Shown: positions 1 to 7,039 of the stretch, piece by piece
Layout: every line of letters begins with the position of its first letter
Numbering within the stretch: the first letter of the stretch is position 1
Origin: Nitrospirae bacterium UBA4572
GTDB taxonomy: Bacteria > Nitrospirota > Leptospirillia > Leptospirillales > Leptospirillaceae
Assembly (NCBI GenBank): GCA_002387725.1
Contig: DGKK01000035.1
Location: 44,804-55,116 of the forward strand
Direction of reading: 5' to 3'
DNA: 10,313 nucleotides
Position numbers and translations under genes: made by a program
The notes under the pieces: generated by a model
What the model was told of the DNA's origin: nothing
Databases searched by the model: none
Seen by the model: only the letters and a program-made list of their open reading frames with translations

Positions 1-262
1 TTGTATCCGACGACCCCCCCCAAGTAGTAGGTTCCGCTGACGCTTCCCATATTGTAGGAGGTCTCCACCGTGCCGCCGGTGTTGTATCCGACGACCCCTC
101 CCATGAAGGTGGTTCCGCTGACGCTTCCCGTGTTGTAGGAATACTCCACAGTGCTGCCGGTGTAGTTGTACCCGACGACCCCCCCCACGAAGTAGGTTCC
201 GCTGACGCTTCCCGTGTTGTAGGAAGTCTCCACCGTGCCGCCGGTGTTGTACCCGACGACCC
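1..262 (-). repeat. Tandem 81/84-bp in-frame repeats encoding GLUG units
   Basis: The plus-strand motif TTGTAYCCGACGACCC recurs at 1, 82, 166 and 247, so the spacings are 81, 84 and 81 bp, all multiples of three. Each unit also carries a near-identical GGTTCCGCTGACGCTTCCC block. In the encoded protein one unit is 27 residues, built as GGVVGYN-TGG-TVETSYN-TGSVSGT-YFV. The 84-bp unit has one extra codon (YNYTGST in place of YNTGGT). The copy nearest the N-terminus, after 262, is degenerate at DNA level. The array continues past the left edge, so total copy number is unknown. GLUG repeats are known from bacterial surface proteins. Confidence 0.9.
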
Positions 263-1535
263 CTCCCACGTCGGAGCCGTTGACATAGATCGTCCCGGAC
301 ACCCCAAGATTTTCAACCTTCCCCCCGGATCCCAGATAGCCGATGAAGCCCACGTCATTTCCGGAATACCTGCTCCCCGACGTTCCGATCGTGTACCCGC
401 TCACCGTGTACCCGTTCCCGTTGAAGGTCCCGGTGAAGGGAGTCGAACTACTGCCGAGAGGAATCCAGTTGTAGGGGGTGCTTCCGGTGGCCAAATTCAT
501 GTTCGTTTCAAGCTTGATGGTGTCCGTCAGGGGATCGGTCGGGGTTGTCCCGATGGTCAGACTCGTCTGATTCGTATCGACGCTCTCCAGCCCTGTCGCA
601 TTGCAGATATCCAAGGTCGTTCCAGACAAGATATAGTTCGGATCGATCCTGACCGTTCCCTTGCTGCCATAAGGCGCGGAGACGTCGATCGGAGCCACGT
701 TGTCCAGGACAACCCCGCTGGCGTTGATGAAGACCTCCCCCCCGTTCCCCCCGTTCGGCGCCGAGGCGTCGAGGACCGCGGTGGATGCAAGCGTGGTCGT
801 CCCGGAGCCCATCCCGCTCTGGAGCACGATTTGGCCCGTCTTTCCACCGACCGTCTCCGCGGAGACGACCCCCGAATCGTAAACCGACCCCCCTCCCGAC
901 GTCATGACGGAAAAGGAAGAGCCGGAGGTTTGGGAGAGGGTCACCATCTTGCCGGAGGCCATCACCACCTCTCCTCCGGGGGCCGCGATCGTCCCGGAGT
1001 TGGCCACGGAGGTTCCCACCAGGACGACCTCCCCTCCCGGCGCGACGGTCAGGGTCCCGGCATTCGTCACTGCTCCCGATGGGGCAGACGAGGGAGAGAT
1101 CGCCCCGTAGGCGCGGACTCCCGCGGCCGAGATCTCCGAACCCTGACCGAAGACAAGCCCGTTGGCATCCATGAAGTACAGGATCCCGTTCGACGTCACC
1201 TTGCCCGAGATCACCGCCGGGGCGGTGCCCCCGATATAGTTCATGGAGACGGATTTCGCCCCCGGGGTCTTGTAGGTCACGGTCTGGGAAGAACCGACGT
1301 TATAGGAACTCCAGGAGTAGGAGGCGGAGGAGGTCGACTGGCTGACGAGAAGCTTGCCGGTGCTGTAGGAGAGAGCGGCTCCCCCCTTTGTCACGACACC
1401 CCCGTGGGGGAGGGCCCACGCCATTGTCGGCATCGTCGTCAGGGGGAGAAGGAAAGAGAGGACAAGGCTGGCAACCCGGGAGACCCACCCTCTCTTGAGC
1501 CGTTCGATCGTCGTCTGTTCGTGTCGTCCGTCCAT
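1..1535 (-). CDS. Filamentous-haemagglutinin-like TPS adhesin with GLUG repeats (C-terminus cut off by the window edge)
   Basis: An open frame runs from an ATG at 1535 to the left edge, giving 511 codons without a stop. AGGAG lies 6 nt before the ATG. Residues 1-41 look like a long signal peptide: a basic N-part (ERLKR), a hydrophobic VASLVLSFLLPL core, and cleavage after AWA-41. The mature start, LPHGGVVT, is typical of the TPS secretion domain (about 42-290). That domain is recognised by an Omp85/TpsB-type outer-membrane pore, so the product should be secreted to the cell surface. The family NPNG motif reads DANG here (MDANGLVFG). A GGNGGEVFIN...GTVRIDPNYI segment near 275-300 matches the family's 'G..GT.LIDP' junction. 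A WIPLG...FTGTFNGNGYTVSG segment (about 355-380) leads into GLUG repeats (GGVVGYN...SYNTGSVSGT) from about residue 415. The gene is divergent from the regulator at 1826. No TpsB partner is visible; it may lie further left. The family call is firm, but ligand and function are unknown. Confidence 0.88.
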   Translation of the reverse strand, partial: MDGRHEQTTIERLKRGWVSRVASLVLSFLLPLTTMPTMAWALPHGGVVTKGGAALSYSTGKLLVSQSTSSASYSWSSYNVGSSQTVTYKTPGAKSVSMNYIGGTAPAVISGKVTSNGILYFMDANGLVFGQGSEISAAGVRAYGAISPSSAPSGAVTNAGTLTVAPGGEVVLVGTSVANSGTIAAPGGEVVMASGKMVTLSQTSGSSFSVMTSGGGSVYDSGVVSAETVGGKTGQIVLQSGMGSGTTTLASTAVLDASAPNGGNGGEVFINASGVVLDNVAPIDVSAPYGSKGTVRIDPNYILSGTTLDICNATGLESVDTNQTSLTIGTTPTDPLTDTIKLETNMNLATGSTPYNWIPLGSSSTPFTGTFNGNGYTVSGYTIGTSGSRYSGNDVGFIGYLGSGGKVENLGVSGTIYVNGSDVGGVVGYNTGGTVETSYNTGSVSGTYFVGGVVGYNYTGSTVEYSYNTGSVSGTTFMGGVVGYNTGGTVETSYNMGSVSGTYYLGGVVGY

Positions 1536-1572
1536 GGGAGACTCCTGGAGAATCGCACACCTCACTGAGGAT

Positions 1573-1592
1573 GATCCGGAGGTGTCCGGATC
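1573..1592. promoter_or_regulatory. Perfect 7-bp inverted repeat, possible operator or leader hairpin
   Basis: GATCCGG, then a 6-nt spacer AGGTGT, then CCGGATC. The repeat lies 38-57 nt upstream of the adhesin ATG, inside the probable untranslated leader. It could be a binding site for a dimeric regulator or a 7-bp RNA stem. There is no U-run after it on either strand, so it is not an intrinsic terminator. The symmetry is seen directly; the function is inferred. Confidence 0.4.
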
Positions 1593-1680
1593 GATATTCC
1601 TGTTTCCCGACGTTCGCGAGAAAGAAAACTTGTCCGAATCTTGACTATTGTCTTGCCTTCCTGCTTCCTTTTTCTTTGGG

Positions 1681-1708
1681 ATTATGAGTATAATGAGGGT
1701 AGCATCAA
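1681..1708 (-). promoter_or_regulatory. Candidate sigma70-type promoter for the adhesin gene
   Basis: On the minus strand TTGATG (1708-1703, 4/6 to TTGACA) is followed after 16 nt by CATAAT (1686-1681, 5/6 to TATAAT). Transcription would start near 1674 and leave a leader of roughly 140 nt before the ATG at 1535. That leader would contain the 1573-1592 inverted repeat. Box matching in an AT-rich island gives false positives easily, so this is a candidate only. Confidence 0.35.
1689..1694 (+). promoter_or_regulatory. Candidate -10 box (TATAAT) for the regulator gene
   Basis: A perfect TATAAT lies about 130 nt before the ATG at 1826. No good -35 box lies 16-18 nt upstream (only TTCCTT- or TCCTTT-like sequence). 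A TG dinucleotide sits one base too far away for a textbook extended -10. A promoter here would be weak or activator-dependent. It lies beside the opposing candidate -10, so the two promoters could interfere with each other. Confidence 0.3.
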
Positions 1709-1810
1709 TAAAGTGTTATAAAAATAAATATTTACACACAGCATTTTAAAGAAGATATCGGTCCAGATCCTCTGGAAGATGCGCTTTCGGATGACTGGAG
1801 GAACCGGAGA

Positions 1811-1824
1811 GGAGGCCCCCCTCC
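1811..1824 (+). promoter_or_regulatory. Shine-Dalgarno masked by its own complement, before the regulator start
   Basis: GGAGG at 1811-1815 is the only good ribosome-binding site for the ATG at 1826, at a 10-nt spacing. It is followed by CCCC and then CCTCC (1820-1824), its exact complement. The mRNA can therefore fold a 5-bp GC-rich stem with a 4-nt loop that hides the site right up to the start codon. This supports the choice of start and suggests weak or conditional translation. Confidence 0.5.
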
Positions 1825-1825
1825 G

Positions 1826-4800
1826 ATGGGACGTACAGGACGATCCCTCGACAAGACTCTCTCTTTTTCCCTCCTTGGCCCGCCCGACATTCGTCTGGGC
1901 GAGCGGACCCTTGCGCCTCTTCCCTCCCGGAAGGTCCTGGCCCTCCTCATCTATCTCGCCGTGGAATCCTCCCGCTCCCACGACCGGAAAGCCCTGGCTC
2001 TTCTTTTCTGGCCCGACGCCCCCCGGAAAAGGGGCTCGCCTCCCTCCGGCAATCCCTTCTCGCCATTCGACGGGCTCTTGGCGACGAGCGGCTCTCCCGG
2101 CCCTTTCTCATCACCGATCCCCGCACGGTGGCCTTCAACACCCGGGCCCCCCACCGGCTGGACCTGACGCTCCTCGAGAGCCCGCCCCCCGAATGCCGGG
2201 TCCTCGAGGATCCCGCGGCCTGCCTTCGGTGCGCCGAACAGCTGATGGGGGCGGTGGAGAGCCTCCGGGGGCCCTTTCTCGACGGATTCGATCTTCCGGA
2301 CTGCGAGGAGTTCGATGCCTGGGTCGAAGGGGTTCGGGAGCGGACCCGGACCCTTGCCGCCCGGGCCATCGAACAGCTGGTGCGGATCAGGACGAGTGCC
2401 GGAGACCTGCCGGAAGCCATCCGGATTGCCTCGTTGGGCCTTCGGATCGATCCCTTCGACGAAGGGGGGCACCGGCGGCTCATGCGTCTGTTTGCCGCCT
2501 CGGGAAACCGCCGGGCGGCGGAGCTCCAGTTCGAGAGCTGCCGGAACATTCTCGTCCGGGAGCTGGGAGTTCCCCCCTCACCGGAGACGCTGGCGCTCCT
2601 TCGGGAAATCACCGAAAAACGGGAGAGCCGGGAGGAGGTCCTCAAAGAATCGAAGAAGGATGTGGGACGATCGCCTGTGACGGTGGTTTTTTTTGACGGA
2701 TTATGGCTGGAATCCCTCGAGGACGGGGCCTCTCCTGAGGGCGAATCCCAAAATCTCCTCGACAAAATTCCGGAATTTATCCGGGAGAGGGGCGGCGTCC
2801 CCTCCCCCTCCCACGCGGGAGGGTGGGTGGCCCGGTTCGGTGTCGGCCCCTTCCGGGAAGGTTCGGCCCGGCGCGCGGCCCGAACGGCCCTCGAACTCGT
2901 GGAGTTTTTTCGGACCGCCGCATCTCTCTCCGTCCGCGCGGGCATTCATTCCGCCCTGGTCAAGACCGCGGACCCGTCGGATCTCGTCGACCGGACCGCC
3001 ATGCTGTTGTGCATGGAGGCGGAGACCGGCGAGATTCGCGTGTCGGACTCGGCCAAATCCCTCTTTGCCGATCAGTTTCGGGTCGAAACGATCCCGGTTT
3101 CCCGGACCCCTCCGGGAGTGGGATCCGTCTTCCGTCTTCTGGGGGTGAGCGATGGACCGACCATGGAATCGTGGGCGGAAAAAACGGGTCTTGTGGGCCG
3201 CACACAAGAGCTCTCGCTCTTTGAACGGGTCTGGAGCGGGCGCAGGGGAGGGGTCGTCCTGCTGGAGGGCCCCCCGGGGATCGGAAAGAGCCATCTTCTC
3301 CGGGCCTTCGCCTCCCGCGCCCTCTCCGGAGACGATCGGAAGGAAGAGAATGGTCCCCCGGTCATCCGCATTCTCGAATGTCTTCCCCAGTACACCAACA
3401 GCCCTTATTTCCCGGTAATCCGCCTTCTGAGAAGCCTCGTCGGGATCCCGTCGGACCCCGTCGGCTCCCGGGCCCGGGAACGCATCGATTCCTATGTTCT
3501 TTCTCTGGGACTTCCTCTCCAGGAGGAGTCCGCCTCCCTTTTGTCCGATCTGATGGGTCTCTCCCCCTCGCTCCAGAATTTCTCGGGTCGTCCCTTTCGG
3601 GAGGCGCTCGAAAATCTCTTCCTCTCGATTCTCCGGATCCGGGGACAACGACGCCTCCTGCTGGCGGTCGAAGACATTCACTGGTCGGATGATTCGACCA
3701 GGAATGCCCTCAAAACGGTCCTCGAGGATCCTCGGCTGTCGGGGAGAATGGTGACCGTCCTGACGGTTCGGCAGGGAGAGTCTCCCGCCTGGCTTGACTC
3801 CCTGCCCAACCTTCACCGGCTCCGACTGTCGCCTCTCACGGAAGAAGAAGGACAATCCATGCTTCGATCCCTCGCAGAAGAACGCGCTCTTCCCGAAAAG
3901 GTGGCGGCCGACATTCTCCGATCGTCGGGGGGAATCCCCCTCTTTCTCAGGGAGGCGGTCCGGATCTTCGAGGAGTCTCCGGTTGAGTCGGGCCGCGTTT
4001 TTTTCTCCCCTCCCCGGCACATCGACGAACTTTTCTCGGAACGGCTCAGACGCTTTCCCGAAGACCTTCCCTTCCTCCAGCGGGCCGCCGTCGTGGGTCA
4101 AGTCGTTCCCATGGACCTCTTCAGGGCGATTTCGCCGGAATCTTCCGAAAGGCTCGAGGGCTTCTTTCGGCGGGCGGAACACAGCGGCCTCATCTTTAGG
4201 AAAGACCTCGCCTCGGGCGAGATCTTTGAGTTCTGCCACTCTCTTGTCAGGGACACCGCCCTCCGATCACAGACCCTTGAAAGCTATCGCCACTGGCACA
4301 GGGCGATCGCCGAAACCCTCCTCGAACGATTTCCCCACACCGCAGAGAACAACCCCGAGCTCCTGGCCTATCATTTCGAAGAAGCCAAAGAGCTCGCAAA
4401 ATCGATGCTCTGGTACGAAAAGTCCTCGCAAAGGGCTTTGCTGCATGGCGCTTTTGTCGAAGGGGAGAGCCACGCCGAGAAAGCCCTTCGCCTGATGGCT
4501 CTTCTCCGGTCCCCTTCGCCGGCGAGCGAACAGCAGGAAACCCGGCTCCATCTTCTTTTGGGAAAAATACGCACGGAAACGAGAGGTCTGGGAACGCGGG
4601 ACGTGGGGCAGGCCTTTCAGAAGGCCTTGACCCTCAGCTCACACAAGAAGACGCCCTCGAAAGAGTCTTTTCTGTCGGTCTACGGACATTTCCGGTCCAT
4701 GGTCGCCCAAGGACGACTCTCCGAGGCCCAAAGGGTTTTAGAAGATCTTGCGGAAACAGAGAAGAGGTTCAGGGATCCGGATTTTCGACGGATGGTTCTT

Positions 4801-5739
4801 TTTTCGCAGGGATGTCTCTCCTTCTGGAAGGGGGCTTTTTCCGCTTCTCTTGACGCGTTGTCCCTCCTGCTCGAAGAAACCGGTTCGCCCAAGGGCCTCC
4901 CTCGAACCCCCGAGGGAGAGGCGATCTTCCGCCAGGCCTCCGCCTACCGCTCCTGGGGCTATTGGTTCACGGGCCAGATTCCTTCCTGCCGCCAGGAGCT
5001 CGACCGGCTCGAAGACTGGGGCAAAGACGCCGGTCATCCCCTGAGGGGATTTTGCCTGACCTTTGCCTGTGACCTTTACCGGTATCTCGGAAATGAAGAA
5101 AAGGTTCTGGAAAAAGCGGAGGAAATCATCGCGTGGTCCCGGGACCGGAACACCGATGCCTGGCTTCCCACGGGGATCGGGTTCAAGGGGTGGGTTCTGG
5201 CCAAGAAAGGCGATCCGGAGGGGCTGGACCTTCTTTACAAAAGTCTGCCCATGGTGCGAAGGGTGCACCGGGTGGCGGAAAACGTTTTTCTTTCCATGCT
5301 CGCCGAAACGTATCTGATCCTGGAAGACATCCCTAAAGCGGAGGGGATTCTCCATTCGGCAAAATGCTTTTCGGCCCGCACCGGAGTCCGGTTCTACGAT
5401 GCCGAACTCTGGCGTCTGGAAGGTGAAAGCGCCCTCCGTCGCAAAAAGATCTCCCAGGCCAGGGAAAACTTCGCGACGGCCCGGCGTCTCGGAGAGGATC
5501 AGGGCGCCCGCATCCTCTCTCTTCGGGCCGCCCTGTCTCTGGGTCCTCTCCTTCTCTCGGAAAAAAGACCGAAGACTCTGCTCGCGGGACTTCTGGCCCC
5601 CTTTCGGGACCTGTGGGAGGGACCCGGGGCCGATCCCTCCCTTCCGGAGGTCCGGATGGCCCGGGAGCTTCTCGATCAGCTGGCACCGTCGAAGAAAGGG
5701 GGCGGAAGGGGTTTTCCGGCCGGAATCCCTACAAAATGA
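1826..5739 (+). CDS. SARP/BTAD-type regulator with pseudo-cyclase, AAA ATPase and TPR domains; frameshifted at 2019-2024
   Basis: Frame 2 runs from ATG 1826 to TGA 2165-2167. Homology-like sequence switches to frame 1 at a C6 run and continues to TGA 5737-5739. Adding one C gives 1304 aa. Residue numbers below are for that repaired protein. A winged-helix DNA-binding domain (about 12-105) contains LLGPPDIRLGE, FWPDAP and, across the junction, PEKGLASLRQSLLAIRRALGD. A BTAD helical domain spans about 155-262 (AIRIASLGLRIDPFDEGGHRRLM). A class III nucleotide-cyclase-like domain (about 283-440: PVTVVFFDG...VRAGIHS...DLVDRTA) lacks the second metal Asp and the catalytic Asn/Arg, so it is probably inactive. 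The AAA/STAND ATPase runs from LVGR (about 456), with Walker A GPPGIGKS (482-489) and Walker B LLAVED (to D617), then GIPLFLREAV. From about 800 there are TPR-like helices (HSLVRDTALRS, ELLAYHFEEA) to the end. There is no C-terminal LuxR helix-turn-helix. The family is mostly ATP-dependent transcription activators; the target is unknown. The GTG at 2128 has no ribosome-binding site and falls inside the domain, so it is not a credible start. The gene may be functional (phase-variable, slippage or base-call error) or decayed. Confidence 0.82.
2019..2024 (+). other. C6 run at the -1 frame junction of the regulator gene
   Basis: Upstream, frame 2 reads FWPDAP, then RKRGSPPSG, which is out of character. 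Downstream, frame 1 reads PPEKGLASLRQSL, the expected continuation of a SARP-type winged helix. The two frames meet at six consecutive Cs within GACGCCCCCCGG. A seventh C would give WPDAPPEKGLASLRQ without a break, with the same spacing from the Trp to the ASLR element as in related proteins. A ribosome slipping back one base on CCC would give the same protein. I cannot tell a lost base, a base-call error and real slippage apart. Confidence 0.8.
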
Positions 5740-6799
5740 GCAGGGCGTCCCCGTAGCTCAGGAAGAAGAATCCCTCTTCCAGCGCCCTCCGGTAGATCTC
5801 CCGCCACCGCCCGTCCCCTCCCAGAAAGGCGTCCACCAGAACGAGCAGGGTCGACCGGGGGGTATGGAAGTTCGTGAAGAGGGCATCGGCCGCCAGGAAC
5901 CGGTATCCCGGCCGGACGTAGAGCCGGGTCCACCCGGCCCGGCCCTCCGGGGGAATCTCCCCCAGGGCGAAGGCCGACTCGAGGGCCCGCAGGGAGGTGG
6001 TCCCCACCGCCACCACCCGGCCTCCCCGGGCCCGGGTGCGCGCGATGGCCTCGGCCGTCTCCCGGGGAACGACGTACCACTCCTCGTGCATCCGGTGGTC
6101 CTCCACCGGCCCCTCGGAGAGCCCCCGGAAGGTCCCCACCCCCACATGGAGGGTGACGCTGGCCCGCTCCACCCCCTTCTCCCGTAGTCGGTCGAGAAGC
6201 TCCTCTCCTAAGTGGAGCCCCGCGGTGGGGGCGGCCACCGATCCCGGCACCCGGGCATAGACCGTCTGGTAGCGCTCCCGGTCGCTCCCGTCGGCCGATC
6301 GCCTCCGGGCGATATAGGGCGGAAGGGGCATCTCCCCCTGGGCCTCGAGGAGGGCGACCAGCGCCTCCTCTCCCCGGTACTCCCCCGAAAAGCACTCAAG
6401 CGCCTCGTCGTAGCAGATCCCGTCGAGAACCCCCCGCCCCCCGAAGAGCGCAAGGCGTTTCTCCCCCTTGAGACCCTTCCCCAGAAAGCGGACCGTCCCC
6501 GCTGTGCCGCTGTCGAAAGGTCCGAGAACGAGGAGGTCGATCGCCCGTCCCCGGGAGGTCCGGGCCCGGGTCCTTGCCGGAACGACCCGGGAGTCGTTGG
6601 CCACCAGAAGATCCCCGGGGGCAAGGAGGGAGGGAAGGTGCGCGACGGAAGAGGCGAGGAAGGGAGGACGGCCGCCGTCCCCCCGCCGGGGAACCACCGC
6701 CAGGCGGCTCAGATCCCGCCGGGGGGGAGGAACGAGCCGGATCCGCTCCTCCGGCAGCTCGTAGTCGTAGTCCCGGGCCTCCGGGGAAGATCGGTCCAC
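5729..6799 (-). CDS. queA: S-adenosylmethionine:tRNA ribosyltransferase-isomerase
   Basis: 356 aa, the usual family length. QueA transfers and isomerises the ribosyl part of S-adenosylmethionine onto 7-aminomethyl-7-deazaguanine at tRNA position 34, giving epoxyqueuosine; it is cytoplasmic. Family segments appear in order: DYDYELPEERI (10-20), NDSRVVPAR (68-76), GEMPLPPYI (155-163), YQTVYA (178-183), PTAGLH (191-196), HVGVGTF (218-224), HEEWY (238-242), VGTTSLRALES (265-275), TNFHTPRSTLL (309-319) and SYGDALLI (348-355). The start is a GTG at 6799, only 2 nt after the preceding TAG. There is just a weak GGCGG upstream, so translation probably depends on coupling to the DUF2905 gene. It is the last visible gene of the minus-strand run, and its 3' end overlaps the end of the regulator gene by 11 bp. 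No other queuosine gene is in view. Confidence 0.96.
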   Translation of the reverse strand: MDRSSPEARDYDYELPEERIRLVPPPRRDLSRLAVVPRRGDGGRPPFLASSVAHLPSLLAPGDLLVANDSRVVPARTRARTSRGRAIDLLVLGPFDSGTAGTVRFLGKGLKGEKRLALFGGRGVLDGICYDEALECFSGEYRGEEALVALLEAQGEMPLPPYIARRRSADGSDRERYQTVYARVPGSVAAPTAGLHLGEELLDRLREKGVERASVTLHVGVGTFRGLSEGPVEDHRMHEEWYVVPRETAEAIARTRARGGRVVAVGTTSLRALESAFALGEIPPEGRAGWTRLYVRPGYRFLAADALFTNFHTPRSTLLVLVDAFLGGDGRWREIYRRALEEGFFFLSYGDALLIL

Positions 6800-6801
6800 G
6801 G

Positions 6802-7035
6802 CTACCGCCGGAAGAGGGCAAAAAGGAGAGAGAGAACCACCGAGAGGACCAGGGAGAGAAGAAGCCCCGAGACCAGGGGGAAGGCGAAAATCATGCCGGG
6901 CTTCCTGATGACGATGTCCCCGGGAAGGTGGCCGAACCGGGAGAGGAGGCCCCGGCCTCCCAGACGCTCGACGAGCGCCAGGATCCCCGCCAATACCAGA
7001 AGAAAGATCCCGGCCAGGGCCAGCGTCCGGACCAT
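6802..7035 (-). CDS. DUF2905-type small membrane protein
   Basis: 77 aa with two hydrophobic segments: about residues 3-22 (TLALAGIFLLVLAGILALV) and about 53-74. They flank a conserved-looking polar stretch, GHLPGDIVIRKPGMIFAFPL. The LPGDI...FPL pattern between two transmembrane helices is what I recognise as the DUF2905 family, whose function is unknown. The protein should sit in the inner membrane as a hairpin. The ATG lies 4 nt after the nadA TAG and queA starts 2 nt after its stop, so it is co-translated. From memory, family members often neighbour queA and ruvB in other genomes, which fits this position. There is no strong ribosome-binding site of its own (GAGG is about 12 nt away). Confidence 0.85.
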   Translation of the reverse strand: MVRTLALAGIFLLVLAGILALVERLGGRGLLSRFGHLPGDIVIRKPGMIFAFPLVSGLLLSLVLSVVLSLLFALFRR

Positions 7036-7039
7036 GGCG

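Larger units (their letters stand above)
1536..1825. promoter_or_regulatory. Divergent intergenic region between adhesin and regulator
   Basis: These 290 bp separate two genes transcribed away from each other. I see no convincing coding sequence in them. The middle part (about 1675-1765) is strikingly AT-rich against the GC-rich surroundings, as expected for a promoter island. The flanks hold the 5' untranslated stretches of both genes. Individual elements are listed separately: candidate -35/-10 boxes at 1681-1708, an inverted repeat at 1573-1592, and a masked ribosome-binding site at 1811-1824. Confidence 0.75.

Noticed and set aside
1..262. CRISPR array
   Set aside because: The repeats are contiguous coding units with 81/84-bp period, without short repeats alternating with unique spacers.
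831..1568. 245-aa plus-strand open frame
   Set aside because: It is antisense to the adhesin signal peptide and TPS domain, and its composition is Arg/Gly-rich without motifs.
2687..2694. T8 run as a second frameshift site
   Set aside because: The frame reads smoothly through it (VTVVFFDG) and domain similarity continues on both sides. It could allow slippage, but nothing shows that it is used.
2701..4239. 512-aa minus-strand open frame
   Set aside because: It is antisense to the ATPase region of the regulator and shows no recognisable domain; typical GC-rich shadow.
2128..5739. Separate 1203-aa gene starting at GTG 2128
   Set aside because: The GTG is an internal Val (TVAFNTR) at the end of the winged-helix domain, has no ribosome-binding site, and the expected upstream domain continues in the same frame back to about 2023.
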